Shown here piece by piece: positions 1 through 12,126 of a DNA stretch of 64,000 nucleotides. Within the stretch, counting starts at the first letter, position 1, and each line of letters opens with the position of its first letter. Below the pieces are notes generated by a model. It was not told the DNA's origin and did no database searches. It saw nothing but the letters and a program-made list of their open reading frames with translations. The DNA lies in contig MZNV01000033.1 of NCBI GenBank assembly GCA_002081555.1, positions 1 through 64,000 on the forward strand, read 5' to 3'. The translations under genes were made by a program, and so were the position numbers. The DNA comes from Protostelium mycophagum. Taxonomy: Eukaryota; Evosea; Variosea; Protosteliida; Protosteliaceae.

Positions 1-580
1 AAACGTCGTTGCAACTTACGAATAAATTATATTAATTTATTCGTTCTTACATGTCATCGATGCCTGACAAAAGTTCAAAATGAATTTTGAAAGCGATTAT
101 TTTTTTATAATCCTGGTAAGCAACGTGACCTTACTTTGCAGTAAGCGATTGTCACCCTGGTGACCACCTTACCGTGACACTCGCGTTCCGTACCGGGATT
201 GTTGAAAAATTATTTGCTTCAAACGATAATTTTGAAATTGGTACAGCCGGGTAATATCACCAAAATAAAAATTCCGTAGTTTCGGCCACAAAATTCCATC
301 TTGTGGTCAGCATGGTTGTTTGAATTTTATGAATCTCACCAGATACTTAATATCCAAGTATGACAATTAACTACAAGAGAACTTCCAATTATAAGTGGTA
401 TCGCGGGTGATCAAGAGGACAAACATACCGAAAATCGATGTAAATGTGCCGAGATGAAAATCAGAAATGACCAAGATGACCATTATAAACAACAAAAATC
501 CACAAAAAAATAAAAAGTCACAAACAAAATATTAAATACAAATGAATGTTATTTAATACATCTTCTCTTTCACAAAATAT
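1..580. other. Left-edge non-coding DNA, no gene seen
   Basis: This stretch is AT-rich and I see no coding region in it. It lies downstream of a minus-strand gene that ends at 581. An imperfect hairpin lies at about 141-172: the inner arms GTCACC/GGTGAC are split by two bases (151-164) and the outer arms are GTAAG/CTTAC. Its role is unknown. Confidence 0.5.
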
Positions 581-2062
581 TTAGCTTTCGCCCTCTTTCT
601 TTGGCTGTAATGACATGTGCTCTCTGACTTTGTCCATTGTCTCGTAATAGTCGCTGGGACAGAGCGTTGTCCCTGGTAGTCCTGCCCACATTTCCATGAT
701 GTGGTCTTCTTGATTGAACATTTGTGGTCTTGTACTCTGAAATCATCATATCAGATCATGTGGAAGTGAATGATTTTCAAGCTGTGCCACTCATTTGGTG
801 ATGATGAAGCTCCATCAAATGCAATAAAATACAACTTGTGTTTTTAGGATATTTTCAAATTCAAATAATTCAAATTCGCGCCAAAAACGCCAAAATATTG
901 ATGACTATCTCGGTCTAAAAATAGTACCAGGACAAAACCTCACCTGTGGGGTTGTGTTGTATTGATACATGCTGGCGTTGAATGTGACATTCGTCTCTGA
1001 GTACAGGAAAGAGTGCGGTGGTCGCAGCTGTGGTGATCCACCTGCAGCTTCTCGCATAAAGAGGGTACTGTTATCCCATTCTGATTCCTCCATCGGCTTC
1101 GTCTCCGACTTCATGTGTTTCGGATCGGGTTCTATTTCTTCATGATCATCATCGGATTCTTCATCTTTTGATCCTCGTGCTGGGAATTGCCACAAGATGG
1201 GGCCTCCATCACTCTGTACAGCTAGAATAATTTTGGGCCAGTCGATACCAACTGGACCGAGGATGGTATGAGGTTGGACCTGCTCATTTCAGATCTTAAA
1301 GCGAAATGATGAAGTCATGCTGAACTCGGGCTTCTCAATTGCGGCACAGCCACCACGAATGATCTCATGATTACGTTGATCTTGAAATGACTACCTTCCC
1401 CACTGGGCCCCGTCTGTATTCCACAAACGACCAGTCTGCACCTTCGTTCAACCAAGTTATCTGCCTCTTAAGAGTTGGCTCAGACCGCGAATAAAAATAT
1501 CGTCTTTGCAGGCAACACCCCGTTGACTTTGCACCTGTTGAGGATATTAATATTATTTCTCTTAAAAATATCTATGTCAATGTGTCTTCTTGGCGGATGA
1601 AAGACACAAGATACAGTGTACGACACTTCTGTCTGAAAAGGCGAAACTGAACAAAATGGGGTCGGAAGGCCATACCTTGGCTGCCCTTCCAAAACATTCC
1701 ATCTTGATTCCCTGCTGGAATAAATCATCGTTGAGAAAAACCAACCACCAACCTGAAGGCAAGAATCTGCCTTTATATACATAACAATATATACCTTCGA
1801 AGTCTGGCACCATCAATTTCAAGATGATTTTCATGGATCATATCTCACCTTCGACTTTCTGCCTGGTCTCTTTAAAAAACGACGGATCTTTCGGGTCGTG
1901 CTTATTGAAATAATTCAGACACTTTTCTAAGAATCCAATCCATCCTCTCTGATCGAATCCTGTCGTCTTCATGCGTAAGAATGTAAATCATGCATACGAC
2001 AGTACCTCGCCAAGTTTCTGCTCTGTGTCAATAGAGGCTGAGTGCCTTCTCTTGTGCATCAT
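581..2062 (-). CDS. Unrecognised small multi-exon protein with an acidic stretch
   Basis: Four to six exons can be read on the minus strand. The last ends with QPKKEGES and a TAA at 581-583. The exon at about 1195-905 holds a strongly acidic stretch (residues such as DEESDDDHEE). Exons further upstream carry QRRYFYSRSE, NEGADWSFVEYRRGPVGK and, near the 5' end, TGFDQRGWIGFLEKCLNYFN. Candidate starts are the ATG at 2062 (in an exon joined to the next across 1994-1968) and the in-frame ATG at 1972. The splice sites are plausible GT..AG, but the joins between 1850 and 1540 are uncertain. I do not recognise the family. The mix of Trp/Arg-rich conserved-looking segments with an acidic linker would suit a nuclear protein, but that is only a guess. 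Confidence 0.4.
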
Positions 2063-2779
2063 GCGTTGTGAGTCCCTCGCGACCACCTTCGCCCTATCAA
2101 AGTGTCGACATTCGAACCGTCAAATGGTGCGAGTCTGGAGTCCAAGGCGTATTTGGATCTTCGGTTAGAGAATCAGATACATGTCAAACTGCCCACATTC
2201 CTCAGAAGCTTCCCGCATCAGTCACTCTTTCTTTCAGGAGCAGAAAGAGGCAGCTTCTGTGCCCCTGAGCCGAGTCCCAACTTGAAATGAGCGCGGAATT
2301 CGCTCCTGTATTCCGTTGCACCACATACTATATTTATGAACACGGCAATAGAGATCCCCAGGGAGCGTGGCATGTTATCTGGCTTATATATGATCAGGGC
2401 TTCTTTAGCTGGTGTCAGGTGGAGCGTATTGGAGCTTGTATGATGTGCCAACCTACCAGCACCTTAAGTTTGTTCTGCAGGTTAACATGAAAGATAACCC
2501 CCGAAACACCGAGTAGCGCAAAGTCTTTTCAGGCAAGACTTGTCTTGGAATACCATTTCCGAAGAAATATTCCCATATAGTGTCTAGTCACTTGCACAGG
2601 GGCGAAAACATTTTAGTATCCCGAAATGGGGTGAGACAAGTTCCGGAGCTCGTTTCATCGCCTTAAAACAGCAGTTGTAGATCGCCGATACGTAAACTAT
2701 TTTTGGAAATTTAACGGCTCGCACGATCAGGCTGAGATCTCCTCGTGAGATCACCTCTATTGTGTCCGATTGATGGAAC
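2063..2779. other. Intergenic region between divergent genes
   Basis: This stretch lies between the unrecognised minus-strand gene and the plus-strand ASH-repeat gene, so it should carry both promoters. Several short ORFs occur on both strands, but none has coding-like composition or a convincing splice partner. I see nothing else in it. Confidence 0.4.
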
Positions 2780-5700
2780 ATGAGCGCGAGACGAAGGCGT
2801 TTGGGACATAAATCAAAAGTTGAAGAGGCCAAAGAGGAGGTGAGTGTTGTTGGCCTCCACAGCTCTGAGTAGACAAAAATTACAGGATGTGATCATAAAG
2901 GAAAACGAACCACCACATGACAGCCCAAAAATTAGCGAAATAGAAATTACTCCAGAAACGACACCAGCAAGACCACCAGGTGATTTGATTTCGGCTTGTT
3001 GATGTTGAGGTGACATGATTTAGAACCCAGAAAAGAATATTTGACTGACTCTCTGTTGTCCGTGATTGTTCCAGAGCAGGTGATCATTTTTAGACGTGTA
3101 AAAACCGAAGTGTGCTGAAAACCGAGGAGATCTTCCATGGAATCAATGACCTAAAGAACAGTCAAGAGTTGAAAACTGGTTTATCAATTTCTTTCGAATC
3201 GGAGGAGTTGTCGAGAGAATGGAACGCAAGTGTCGCCTTGTACAATTCCAGAATGACAGAATTATCACAAATGCTTTTTGAGATTGCAGGCATCAAATCA
3301 GAAGATCCATCAGGTTCGTTCAGTTCAGTCAATGATTCTCCTGAAAAATCTTCGTTTTTTCAAAATTTATGGACGCTATGACCAAAAATCATGCTCAAAC
3401 GATTATTCATCATGACAGCACCTTCTTCCGACCCAAGTAGAAGTGTCACCAAAAATTATTCGACGGTCATCTTCCAGAAGCAGAGCCCACCTGGCACGGC
3501 CACAAGCCACAAGTCATCCAGATCTCGTGAGTGGAGTATTTGATCTGCATGTCTAAAGAATCATGCTCTCATGGCCTCTGTAGGCACAGAAAAACACGAG
3601 CCGAAGGTGGAACCACAGGTTGTTATTCCACCAACAATGACAGAAACGGCGATACCTCTGTTGACAAGAGAAATTTTAATCGACGCTCAACAGCTCATGA
3701 AAGAAGTAATATTCGAAATTTGCGAATTTTTGAGAGTGTTTTTCTTTGCGATATTTTAAATTTAAAAAATGAACAAAATAATAAATCGTAATTTCGCATG
3801 TGGTGAACAACATTGCTTATTATTTATTAATTTTCGTTCATAAGTGGCAGGTTGAGGAAGAGAATGCATCCTCTTTGCCACCGAAACGGCCAGTGTCAGC
3901 AGCACCCATGATGTCATATAATAAGGAGGTACCTCTTCTCTATATCTCCAGATATCCCGAAATTTCATTGACATTTCCAGACCTTTGTCGACATTCTCTC
4001 CCCCCGGACCAACCATGTCGACAACAACCACATCACTTTTGGCGGGAACACCTACGGTATCGGCCACAATAACAGCACGGACCGACTTCGCTCCTTCGTC
4101 TCCTCTAAAATGACGACAAGGCACATCACCACTTCAGAGACTCTGCAACCGCCTTGGAACAGCGTCACCGCCACAGAGGACACTAAGAACGAATCCCGGG
4201 AGAAGTTTCTGAGCGAAAGAGATAAGCAGCGGCCCGTGTTTAAATTTTTGCCCGAGCGAGTCTGTTTTTCAGATTACGAATTGGGAGGTGAGTTTAGCGA
4301 TCGGAAATAGTTTTGTCAAGTGTAAAGCAGCAAAGATGCTCGGTATTCTTCGTGAAAAGTTTTTGTGGTTGGCAAAGACGACATTTGTTTTGGTGAACCT
4401 GACTGCCACAAATTTTCTGTGGTTAATTAATTATTATTTTTCTACTTATAAATACTAAAATTATTATTTAATACAGTGATCCTTTGTTCATGCTTATTGA
4501 TTTTTTTTGGGCGAATAAATTTGTGCATAAACAAATAATCAACATCAACAGGCACTTACGAAAAAGTCATCACGGTTAAGAACGTGTCGAGTGTCGGTAA
4601 GCGCATAAACGTCATCCCGCCTGCAGGCAGAAGCCCCTTCAGCGTCTCCAAGTTGAAATATCCACGAGAAGAAGGGCACCTCGCCGCGGGGATGATTTTA
4701 TACCTCACCGTTAAATTCGTACCGAACTCTCTGTCTTCAGTTTATGACGAGCTCATTCTCCGAACCGGTACTTTTCAAAATTCAAAATTTGAATTTTTTA
4801 ACGGACAAAGGTGATGAAGAGAGGACTTCGCTGACTCTCAGCGGGCAGAAATCTCCACCGGAATTGAATTTTCCGGGATTATTCAATTGTGGATATTGTA
4901 TATCTACAATGAACAAAGTGATGCATTTCTCTGCGCTGAATACGGGAGGTAGATATGGACATTGACATATGTTTTTAATTGTGGTTATTTCGGTGATTTA
5001 AAATAAAGAGTATCCGTTTGTAAAGCCAGAATAGTGCCAGAAACCACTGCAGATCTTTAACTCTATACAATTTCTCACAACTGAAGGTAGCGGCCGAGTA
5101 GAACTCACCATAAAACAACTCAACGAATCCGGTGAAGAGATAACCTCCCCAATATTCGACATCTTCCCAACAGAAACCGAAGTCCAAAGTAACACTACAC
5201 TCAATATCCAGATCAGATTCGCACCACGAGAAGGCAGATTATACCACGCAACACTATTTATAGAGAGTGATAATATGGTACAAATGCACAGGCTGGAAGG
5301 GTCGGGGTCTTTTCCCTACTTCAACATTGAAAAAATGAATGGGCGGGAGGTAACGTTGAAGTCTGACCGCTGGAGCGAATACACCATTCCCAGGATCGTG
5401 TCAGTTTCCTCGGATTTCGGCAAGACTACGGTGGGCGCGGAGAAGTATAAGGAGGTGGAGATCTGCAATCAGTCATCGTTGACGTTAGATTACCACTGGG
5501 AAATCTACGATTATGACACAATCAAGATCGCGGAGAATCCGGGGGTGATGCTGACCCCGAGAAAGGTAATTTTGAGTGTTTTTTTTCTCTGCATGAAGTT
5601 GTGCGATATTGTCTCTTCGTGATTGACTAGATCGAATCCAGTGCTGCTGTGTATTTTGGTTTGGGAATATCCACTTTCTTTTGTATATATCAATAGAATC

Positions 5701-8700
5701 ATATTTTTTGTGACCGTTGTAAACGCTACATACTTACGTATTTTGAATTCGATTTCTGATATCAGAATTCTGAATGATTTTGATATATGGCAGATCAACA
5801 GAGGAAATCAACACGAGGAAACGGAGGGTCTCCGGATCGAGCCCTCCCACGGCTCTTTTTTGGTGGGGAAGAAGACCTTCAAATTTGTATTCAGACCGAG
5901 AATGGGGGAGCAGAAGTACATCGCTAGACTGGTTGTAGATGGTATGGGGGGTGGGGTCGAGAGTGTACTGAACAGGATGGCGGTTCCGGCCTTCAGCATC
6001 AAAGAGGTGGGCGAAGTACTGACATTTTGTGCGTAGAACTTGTAGAGAAGAAAGATATTGAACTGCAAGAAATTACTGAGACAAATGCATGAAATGCGGA
6101 GCCGCGATAAAGACCATCTGCACCGCATTAACTCTGAACCTAATGATCATTTTTGAAATCTCCGTGAAATTTCATAGAGATATCACAACTTCTCATCCCA
6201 TACAGAACGGTGAAAAAGGCCTTCACGTCGCAGAGTTGGAAATATTCGGTAGTGGTAATCCCCCACGGTTAATCATGTACCCGCCATCAGTCATCATATT
6301 CCCAAACGTACTCATTGTGGGACAGGTGAGCACCTTTAGTTCACCAAACTTTATTTCATTTAGGCTGCTTTGTGATGTTCGGTAATGTCGGCTTTGATAA
6401 GTGCTATTGACGGTTGTAGCTGACATGTGACAGACATACACAAAGCACGTCATTATACACAACGACAGTGAAGCTGATATGCCATACCAATGGAGTTCAG
6501 AGAATATAGATATAACTCCGAGCTCCGGAGTTTTGTCCACAGGGCACAGCACCACGTTTACCGCTTCTATCGTGAGAGAAACCACCGGAAATTTCTTGGA
6601 ATGCGCAGAATGTCACGTGACCGGGCACGACACCCTGATCTTCGGGATGCAGGGGGAGGTAGGTTTCAATTTTATGAAACCCAAAGCACAAGAAAATACA
6701 AAAACACTGTACATTCATCTAATTCTACAATAGGCAGAGACAGCACAATTGATTGTGACGCCAAGGCTGGTCGACATGGGAACAGTGAAGGCTGGTTTAA
6801 ATATCACCAGGACGATCGATCTCCATAATCCCTATGACATCCCGTTGTCATGGAAGATCTACAGATCAGATCTATCGAGATTTGACAGGGGAGTCACGAG
6901 ACCTGTCATCACACCGGTGGAGGGAACTTTGGGGGGTAAATATTTTCTTTACATTTTCTGAAAACATAATTTCCTTCTGCTGTTTTGTTTGAACTTCTTG
7001 AAGTCGAAAACATACTCCAGATGTTTACTTTTCGTGTGTACTTAGTATAAGGTTTAGTCACATAATAAACACATCTTTACATCGAAAAAATCTAAAACAC
7101 CTTGATGTCCACCCCGAACGCGAATTGAATTATTGGCACAAAATATACAACTTATGACTCCAGGCGGCGAGTCCGCACAACTACACGTCACGGCGTCCTG
7201 TGCACATCTAGAACGCTTCGCCTCTGCGTACACTCTGAGGTCATCTTCATCGAAGAACAGCGTGACGGAAAGCCACATCTACACAAAAGGCAACACGCAA
7301 CTGCAGAAATTATTTTTGAGCGAGTACAACATCCAGGTGAAGGTTTTAATTCGATTTTATTTAATACCGAATGTTAAATCTTTTAGATAGAAAAGTGTTA
7401 CGTCGGGATCGCAGTGAACAGAACAGTCAAGTTGCGAAACCCTGGACCTTTTGTCATCAACTATACCTGGGAGACTTCATATGGCGAAGGTATGCTACAA
7501 ATTACATATAAGAGTTGTTGGCCTTTATGTCTTTGCCAAAACAAAAAACACCAACACTTGTACATTATTCCACCACAAAGGAATCAACTTGCCACAAATG
7601 ACAAAAGTCACTACGTTCTATATCTCTTTCGAAAAATAAATCAACACCAACAGATTATTCGGTAGAGTGCATACCGAGTCAAGGTAGCATCTCACCCAAC
7701 GAGATCACGGAAGTCACAATCAATTTTTACCCCATCAAACCATCACAAGTACAAGCATTGTTGATCTGTCATATAGAGGACGGGGATCCCGTAGGGATCA
7801 ATTTCCACGCGTCAGTGCAAGGTGAGGTCAAGATTACACGACAATTTATTTGGATTTTTGAATCATAGAGAGTGGAAAATACATTATGGAAAGCCGTTGT
7901 AGACAGCTCTACAGACCAGCGTTTACGGCTCCGCCGTATCCAAAGCCGGTCATCCGGAATTTCACTGAAATTTCGATTCACGGTTTCAGGTCTGAAAATC
8001 TCATACGCCTTCACTTCTGACCCCACATCCCCCCCCCCTGATGACGAATTCATACTTTTAGACCAAGATCAAGAGAAACACCAAGTGATGCAGATTGTCT
8101 CACTGGGAGATCAACTGCAGATATTTTCGGATCACACGAAATATTTATTGCTGAGAAACGAATCCTCTGTCGCTACAAGGTAATTTTCTTCGAAAATTTG
8201 GTGAAATTTCCTGGAAACGTCTGTTGCATTTCTTGTTATGCGAGAGAATATTTTTTGCTTGCTTTTTAATTTTAAAAATGAAGAAAGTGTTTTTTCTTTA
8301 AAGAATATTTTTACATTTTTAAAATCACAAAAAATTTTCAACATTTGAACTCTCAACCAAATATGACAGGTACACACTCGCATTTGAACATTTCTCCGCG
8401 CCAAGAGACATGACCACTTTGACAGATGCCGAAAAGAGGTGGGAGTTTGTCGTTGTAGATTGTCAAAAGAAAGATGTCATTCTTCTGGTCAAGATCTTGG
8501 CCAAGATTGCATCTCTTCCTTGGGGTTTTATTCCACTGTTGTTATTGTGCCTGATGGTTGCGGCAAAGCCGCAACACACTTTGGCTGTGTGGAATTACAT
8601 GATGCATCATATAATCAGCTAATGTTGATGCATCATATAATCGGCTAATGTTGATGCATCATATAATCAGCCAATGTTGATGCATCATATAATCGGCTAA

Positions 8701-9801
8701 TGTTGATGTCTAATGTATTTATTTATGTTGAAATAAAATGTTTCGGTGGTAGAAAAATCGATCCAATCTTTTACGAAATTTCACCGAGATTTCGTTCTGA
8801 ATTTCCCAGCGCCAAAAAACTCAAAGCGCAGCGCGGTTTCGCGTCGACCGGCAATAAATTGATGGAAGAGCACAGAGAGACTTCACAGTTGATTCTTAGG
8901 GCCAACAATGGTGCCGCTTTTACCATAGAGCATGAGGCCAAGTTTGTCTTTGTATTCTTATCAAGATTTTTTTCAGATGAAGAAAATTTTGATTTTTTTA
9001 TAATGAAGAGAATTTTTTTTTATTTGGAAATAAAATATTGATTTTCTGATGTTGTTAGACTTAGCCGGGGATCACCACTTTTAGAAGAATTCCAAATGCG
9101 TAGGATCAAACTGACGTGTTATAATGATATCATGGGCAGATTCAACGACAAACTTAACCTGACTGTAAGACATCTTATTTTTGTCAAGATCTTTCAAAAT
9201 CCAAAAAGACACTTTTCCCGCCAAAATTCAAAATTCAACTCGTTGTAGATTGACGGTTTCGGAAAAACTTACCAGTTCCCCGTCTCGGTATCGATCACCG
9301 GCTCCCCCCTCTCTATCATAAAGAACACCCTGGGTATTGTCCACAAAGACAACAAGTACTCCCTCACTTGGGGGAATGTGGCTCCACAGATGCAAGGCAC
9401 CCTCCGTGTCTTGAAGATCAAGAATGACAGTCCTAGAGGTAGGTTATGTCAGAGTTGTGTCACTGCTGTGCTACCTCTTTATTTGCATCCATCCTCCGCA
9501 TGATGGTGATCCTCATCCACTTTAGACATATCACTCTCTTGGGACATACAATCAGTCTCAGATAGTTGGGAGTACTCCCCCTTCACTGTCCAGCCTAGAG
9601 ATAAGGTCATCCAGCCCAAGAAGACCGTAGAATTCCAGGTCTTCTTTGCCTCCACCGAAGTTGGAACGTTCGTGGCGAATCTGATCGGCAGAATCCAATT
9701 ACCTCCGTCATCTGTGCCGATTGAACATTATCATCTGGATCAACAGATACCGGACCTGCCTCTGCTTCTGAGCGCGAAATGTCTAAAAATAGAACACTCA
9801 T
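2780..9801 (+). CDS. Long ASH/hydin-type multi-domain protein, probably ciliary
   Basis: About twenty short exons encode a protein I estimate at 1,500-1,700 residues. The first exon starts at 2780 (MSARRRRLGH). The N-terminal third is charged and helical, followed by Pro/Ser-rich linkers (3400-3940). From about 3993 onward the protein is a series of Ig-like ASH (ASPM-SPD-2-hydin) or MSP-like beta-sandwich modules. Examples are 4552-4791 (EKVITVKNVSS, then LTVKFVPNS), 5090-5565 (IQIRFAPREGRLYHATLFIE, then EICNQSSLTLDYHWEIYD), 6749-6935 (RTIDLHNPYDIPLSWKIY), 7391-7490 (KLRNPGPFVINYTWE) and 9250-9798 (VEFQVFFASTEVGTFVANL). Such proteins (hydin, CFAP65, CFAP47, DLEC1) are axonemal or centrosomal. 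DLEC1 is the closest in size and style, but I cannot assign orthology. The stop after KCLKIEHS at about 9801 could instead be spliced past to a small exon near 9843. The join near 3080-3112 is also unsure. Confidence 0.62.
8557..8575. repeat. Dispersed GCGGCA-AGCCGC palindrome (copy 1)
   Basis: The perfect hairpin arms GTTGCGGC and GCCGCAAC surround a three-base loop. The copy lies in an intron of the ASH-repeat gene. Related copies lie in other introns at about 12449, 14950, 20231 and 55347. Confidence 0.7.
8601..8704. repeat. Tandem repeat, four copies of a 26-base unit
   Basis: Four head-to-tail copies (8601-8626, 8627-8652, 8653-8678, 8679-8704) begin GATGCATCATATAATC and end AATGTT. Copies differ at one or two positions (CAGCTAA, CGGCTAA, CAGCCAA). 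The array lies in an intron of the ASH-repeat gene, just after a GCGGCA-AGCCGC palindrome. Each unit carries the self-complementary core ATGCAT. Confidence 0.9.
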
Positions 9802-9903
9802 GAGCTGGTCCCTGCGTAATTTCTGTCAATTACACATTTGTAGATTGACAATTTTACGTCAATGTTTTCTGTTTTTACCGGACATCAGATCTGATTCGGA
9901 ATT

Positions 9904-11609
9904 ATGTCCATACGGGAACATACTCATTTATTACACAAGCACAAGACACAGGATCCAGACCCATATCATTCAGAACCTGAGGATTATTCACGATCAGTAC
10001 ATTGGGAAGATATAGAGGATGTGAGTGAGGTCTCCATCTTTTTGAGATGGATGACATTATATAGGTGTCCGGTCCTTCTTGTGGATTCAGTTTTTTCATC
10101 GCCATCACCGTTGCGACAACACTAATAGGTCAGCGATGATGCGATGATTTCACGAGACTGACATCTTAAAGCCATAACAAAACTCAGTGATGAAGACAAA
10201 GACCCAAAGCCGTTCAGATCATTATGGCTCGCGGCCGTTCCAAATATACTCCTCTTTCCACTCTATTCATTAAATAGAGCCATCCACAGTCTTTCAGGTT
10301 CAGATTTCACATTACCATTCCTTTGTTGATGATCGCAGGGATGTCAACATTTTCTCTGCGGATCGTGTTCGAAGACATCTCCCTGGTATCAAAATTAACC
10401 TCGTGGCCGGCTGCCATTTTCAAGACGATACTATCCTCTTTACTGTTTGTATCATTCTACTACTGCTACCTGCTTAGCATAGAGTTCACAACTGGTAATT
10501 CCGCCATCGCCATCTTCAATCTATCCGCTGGTCTTGTGTATATTTTAGCCGTCCTCTTCACCAGGGAGAAGTTAGATCTTGGGAAGGTATGGTCATTTCG
10601 ACACCAACATGATGTGAACCTTTTTAGCTCCTCGCCATCTGCTTTTGCATCGCCGGAGCAGTGTTGATTTGTTTGTCTGATCAACAGCGAATGACCGATG
10701 GGAGAGTATCTACATCGTGGATTGGTGATGGTGATATTACATCTTTATATTCTTCGCCTGAAAAATGTCAGTGTTGGCTGCAGCCAGCGCGGTCCTCTAC
10801 TCTATCTACATGATCCATTATCAGACCTTCATTCAAAAGGCACACATGGCCAGCATATGTCTTTACATCTCGATCCAAGGCATCGTGATGTGTTCTTTAT
10901 TCTGGGTCGTCCCAGTTTTACATCTCATCAATTTAGAATCATGGAATCTGCCTCAAGGTGATCATCAAAATAATTATTTTATTAAAATAATATTATGATA
11001 TTATAATTAAAATGATATTCTTATTGGCCGTAAACAAAATGAGCAAAAAGAATGAAAAATGCAAACTCTTGGTTTCTCGTCACGTGACCATTGTAGACGA
11101 AGCGTCCTTATGGATGAGCTTGGCGATATCATTGTGTATATTTATCAGTAATATGGCCATATGGATCGGTTCACCCTTCACTTCACCTGTCTTTGTGTCC
11201 ATCGCAAATGTCCTTGCAATCCCAGTTGTTTATTTAGGTTCGTTTTATTTGAATGATTTATTTAAATTTCATTATTTTTGAAAAATATTTCAATGTAAAA
11301 TTTTCAATAAAAATAATCCGAAATTCTTTTGAAATTACAAAATCATTATTCAGTGGATTGCAACCACCGTCCCTACCGCGTTTCTTACGGTTACTACCGC
11401 AACTTCTTCAGCTCCAAATCCAACAACATCACTCACTCATCTCAGTCGATCTGTGCATCCATAGATATAGAAACGAGCCCGTGAAGGTGTCACCTCTCTG
11501 CCTCTTTGGGATGTGCATAATCTGTCTCGGCTTCGGACTTTTAAAAGTCAGATTTGACATATCATCCTTCATTTCGCGGAGAAAGGGCGGACTTTCGGAG
11601 ATTAGCTAA
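9904..11609 (+). CDS. DMT-superfamily transporter, SLC35F5-like
   Basis: This is a ten-helix membrane transporter of the drug/metabolite superfamily, closest in style to SLC35F5 and its yeast relative YML018C. Exon 1 (9904-10022) is a hydrophilic cytosolic N-terminus rich in His, Asp and Glu. Later exons carry the membrane helices: SFYYCYLLSIEFTTGNSAIAIF with the conserved LFTREKLDLGK (10340-10586), LLAICFCIAGAVLICLSDQQ (10627-10686), MSVLAAASAVLYSIYMIHYQ (10765 on), SLWMSLAISLCIFISNMAIW (11099 on), and a last helix LCLFGMCIICLGFGLL near 11500 followed by a basic tail ending at the TAG at 11607. The exon 1 junction works as GTGA|GTGAGG joined to AAAG|CCATAACA. The joins at 11236-11460 are uncertain. 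The substrate cannot be told from sequence. ATG 9904 is the first ATG in frame. Confidence 0.72.
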
Positions 11610-12126
11610 TCGACACATGAGTGAGTCCAAGTATTTTTCGTTTGTTCACGTGAGATTATGGGTTTAGATGAATCCTTTTTAAAAATATGATGACTCGGGA
11701 GTTTTATAAAAAAGTGTAATATTCGTTTAGAGTTCTTCGCGCTCAGTTGACCCATTTTTTGAAGTATAAAGGGATTCGGTACCGCACATATGAGCCAGAG
11801 TCAGCAGAAACGCCGTTATGAAATAAAGAGGCATTCGTCGACAGAATGTCACAAGAGTGAATTGTGATATCTACGTATAACAAAAATATCAGATTTGTAC
11901 CTGTCAAAAACTTGATTGAATCACCTGCACTCATCCCACCCTTAGATCAAATGTCAGAATATGACACAATAAATTTCAGTATTTCTACGGACTAGTGAAT
12001 TGTACTGATTCTAAAAACCCTCGATGCACTCAAAATTTGAACTCCAATATTAACCTTTGTCTATGTGTGTGAAAAATAAAATAAACAAATCAAAATTGGA
12101 GTAATATCTGCTGCAAAATTGGCACT
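11610..12126. other. Intergenic region between convergent genes
   Basis: This is the shared 3' region of the plus-strand transporter and the minus-strand XPR1-like gene. Several AATAAA-like signals are present. A 63-codon minus-strand ORF (11743-11934) is not supported by composition or context. I see nothing else. Confidence 0.4.

Noticed and set aside
581-2062. Resemblance of NEGADWSFVEYRRGP to the CSL (RBP-J) DNA-binding family
   Set aside because: Only a few residues match, and the rest of the CSL fold is missing upstream and downstream, so the likeness is probably chance.
2584-2832. Minus-strand ORF with a natural-looking composition
   Set aside because: It overlaps the first exon of the ASH-repeat gene, begins with a non-ATG codon and has no splice partner.
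11743-11934. Minus-strand ORF of 63 codons
   Set aside because: It sits in the 3' gap between convergent genes, and its composition is not coding-like.
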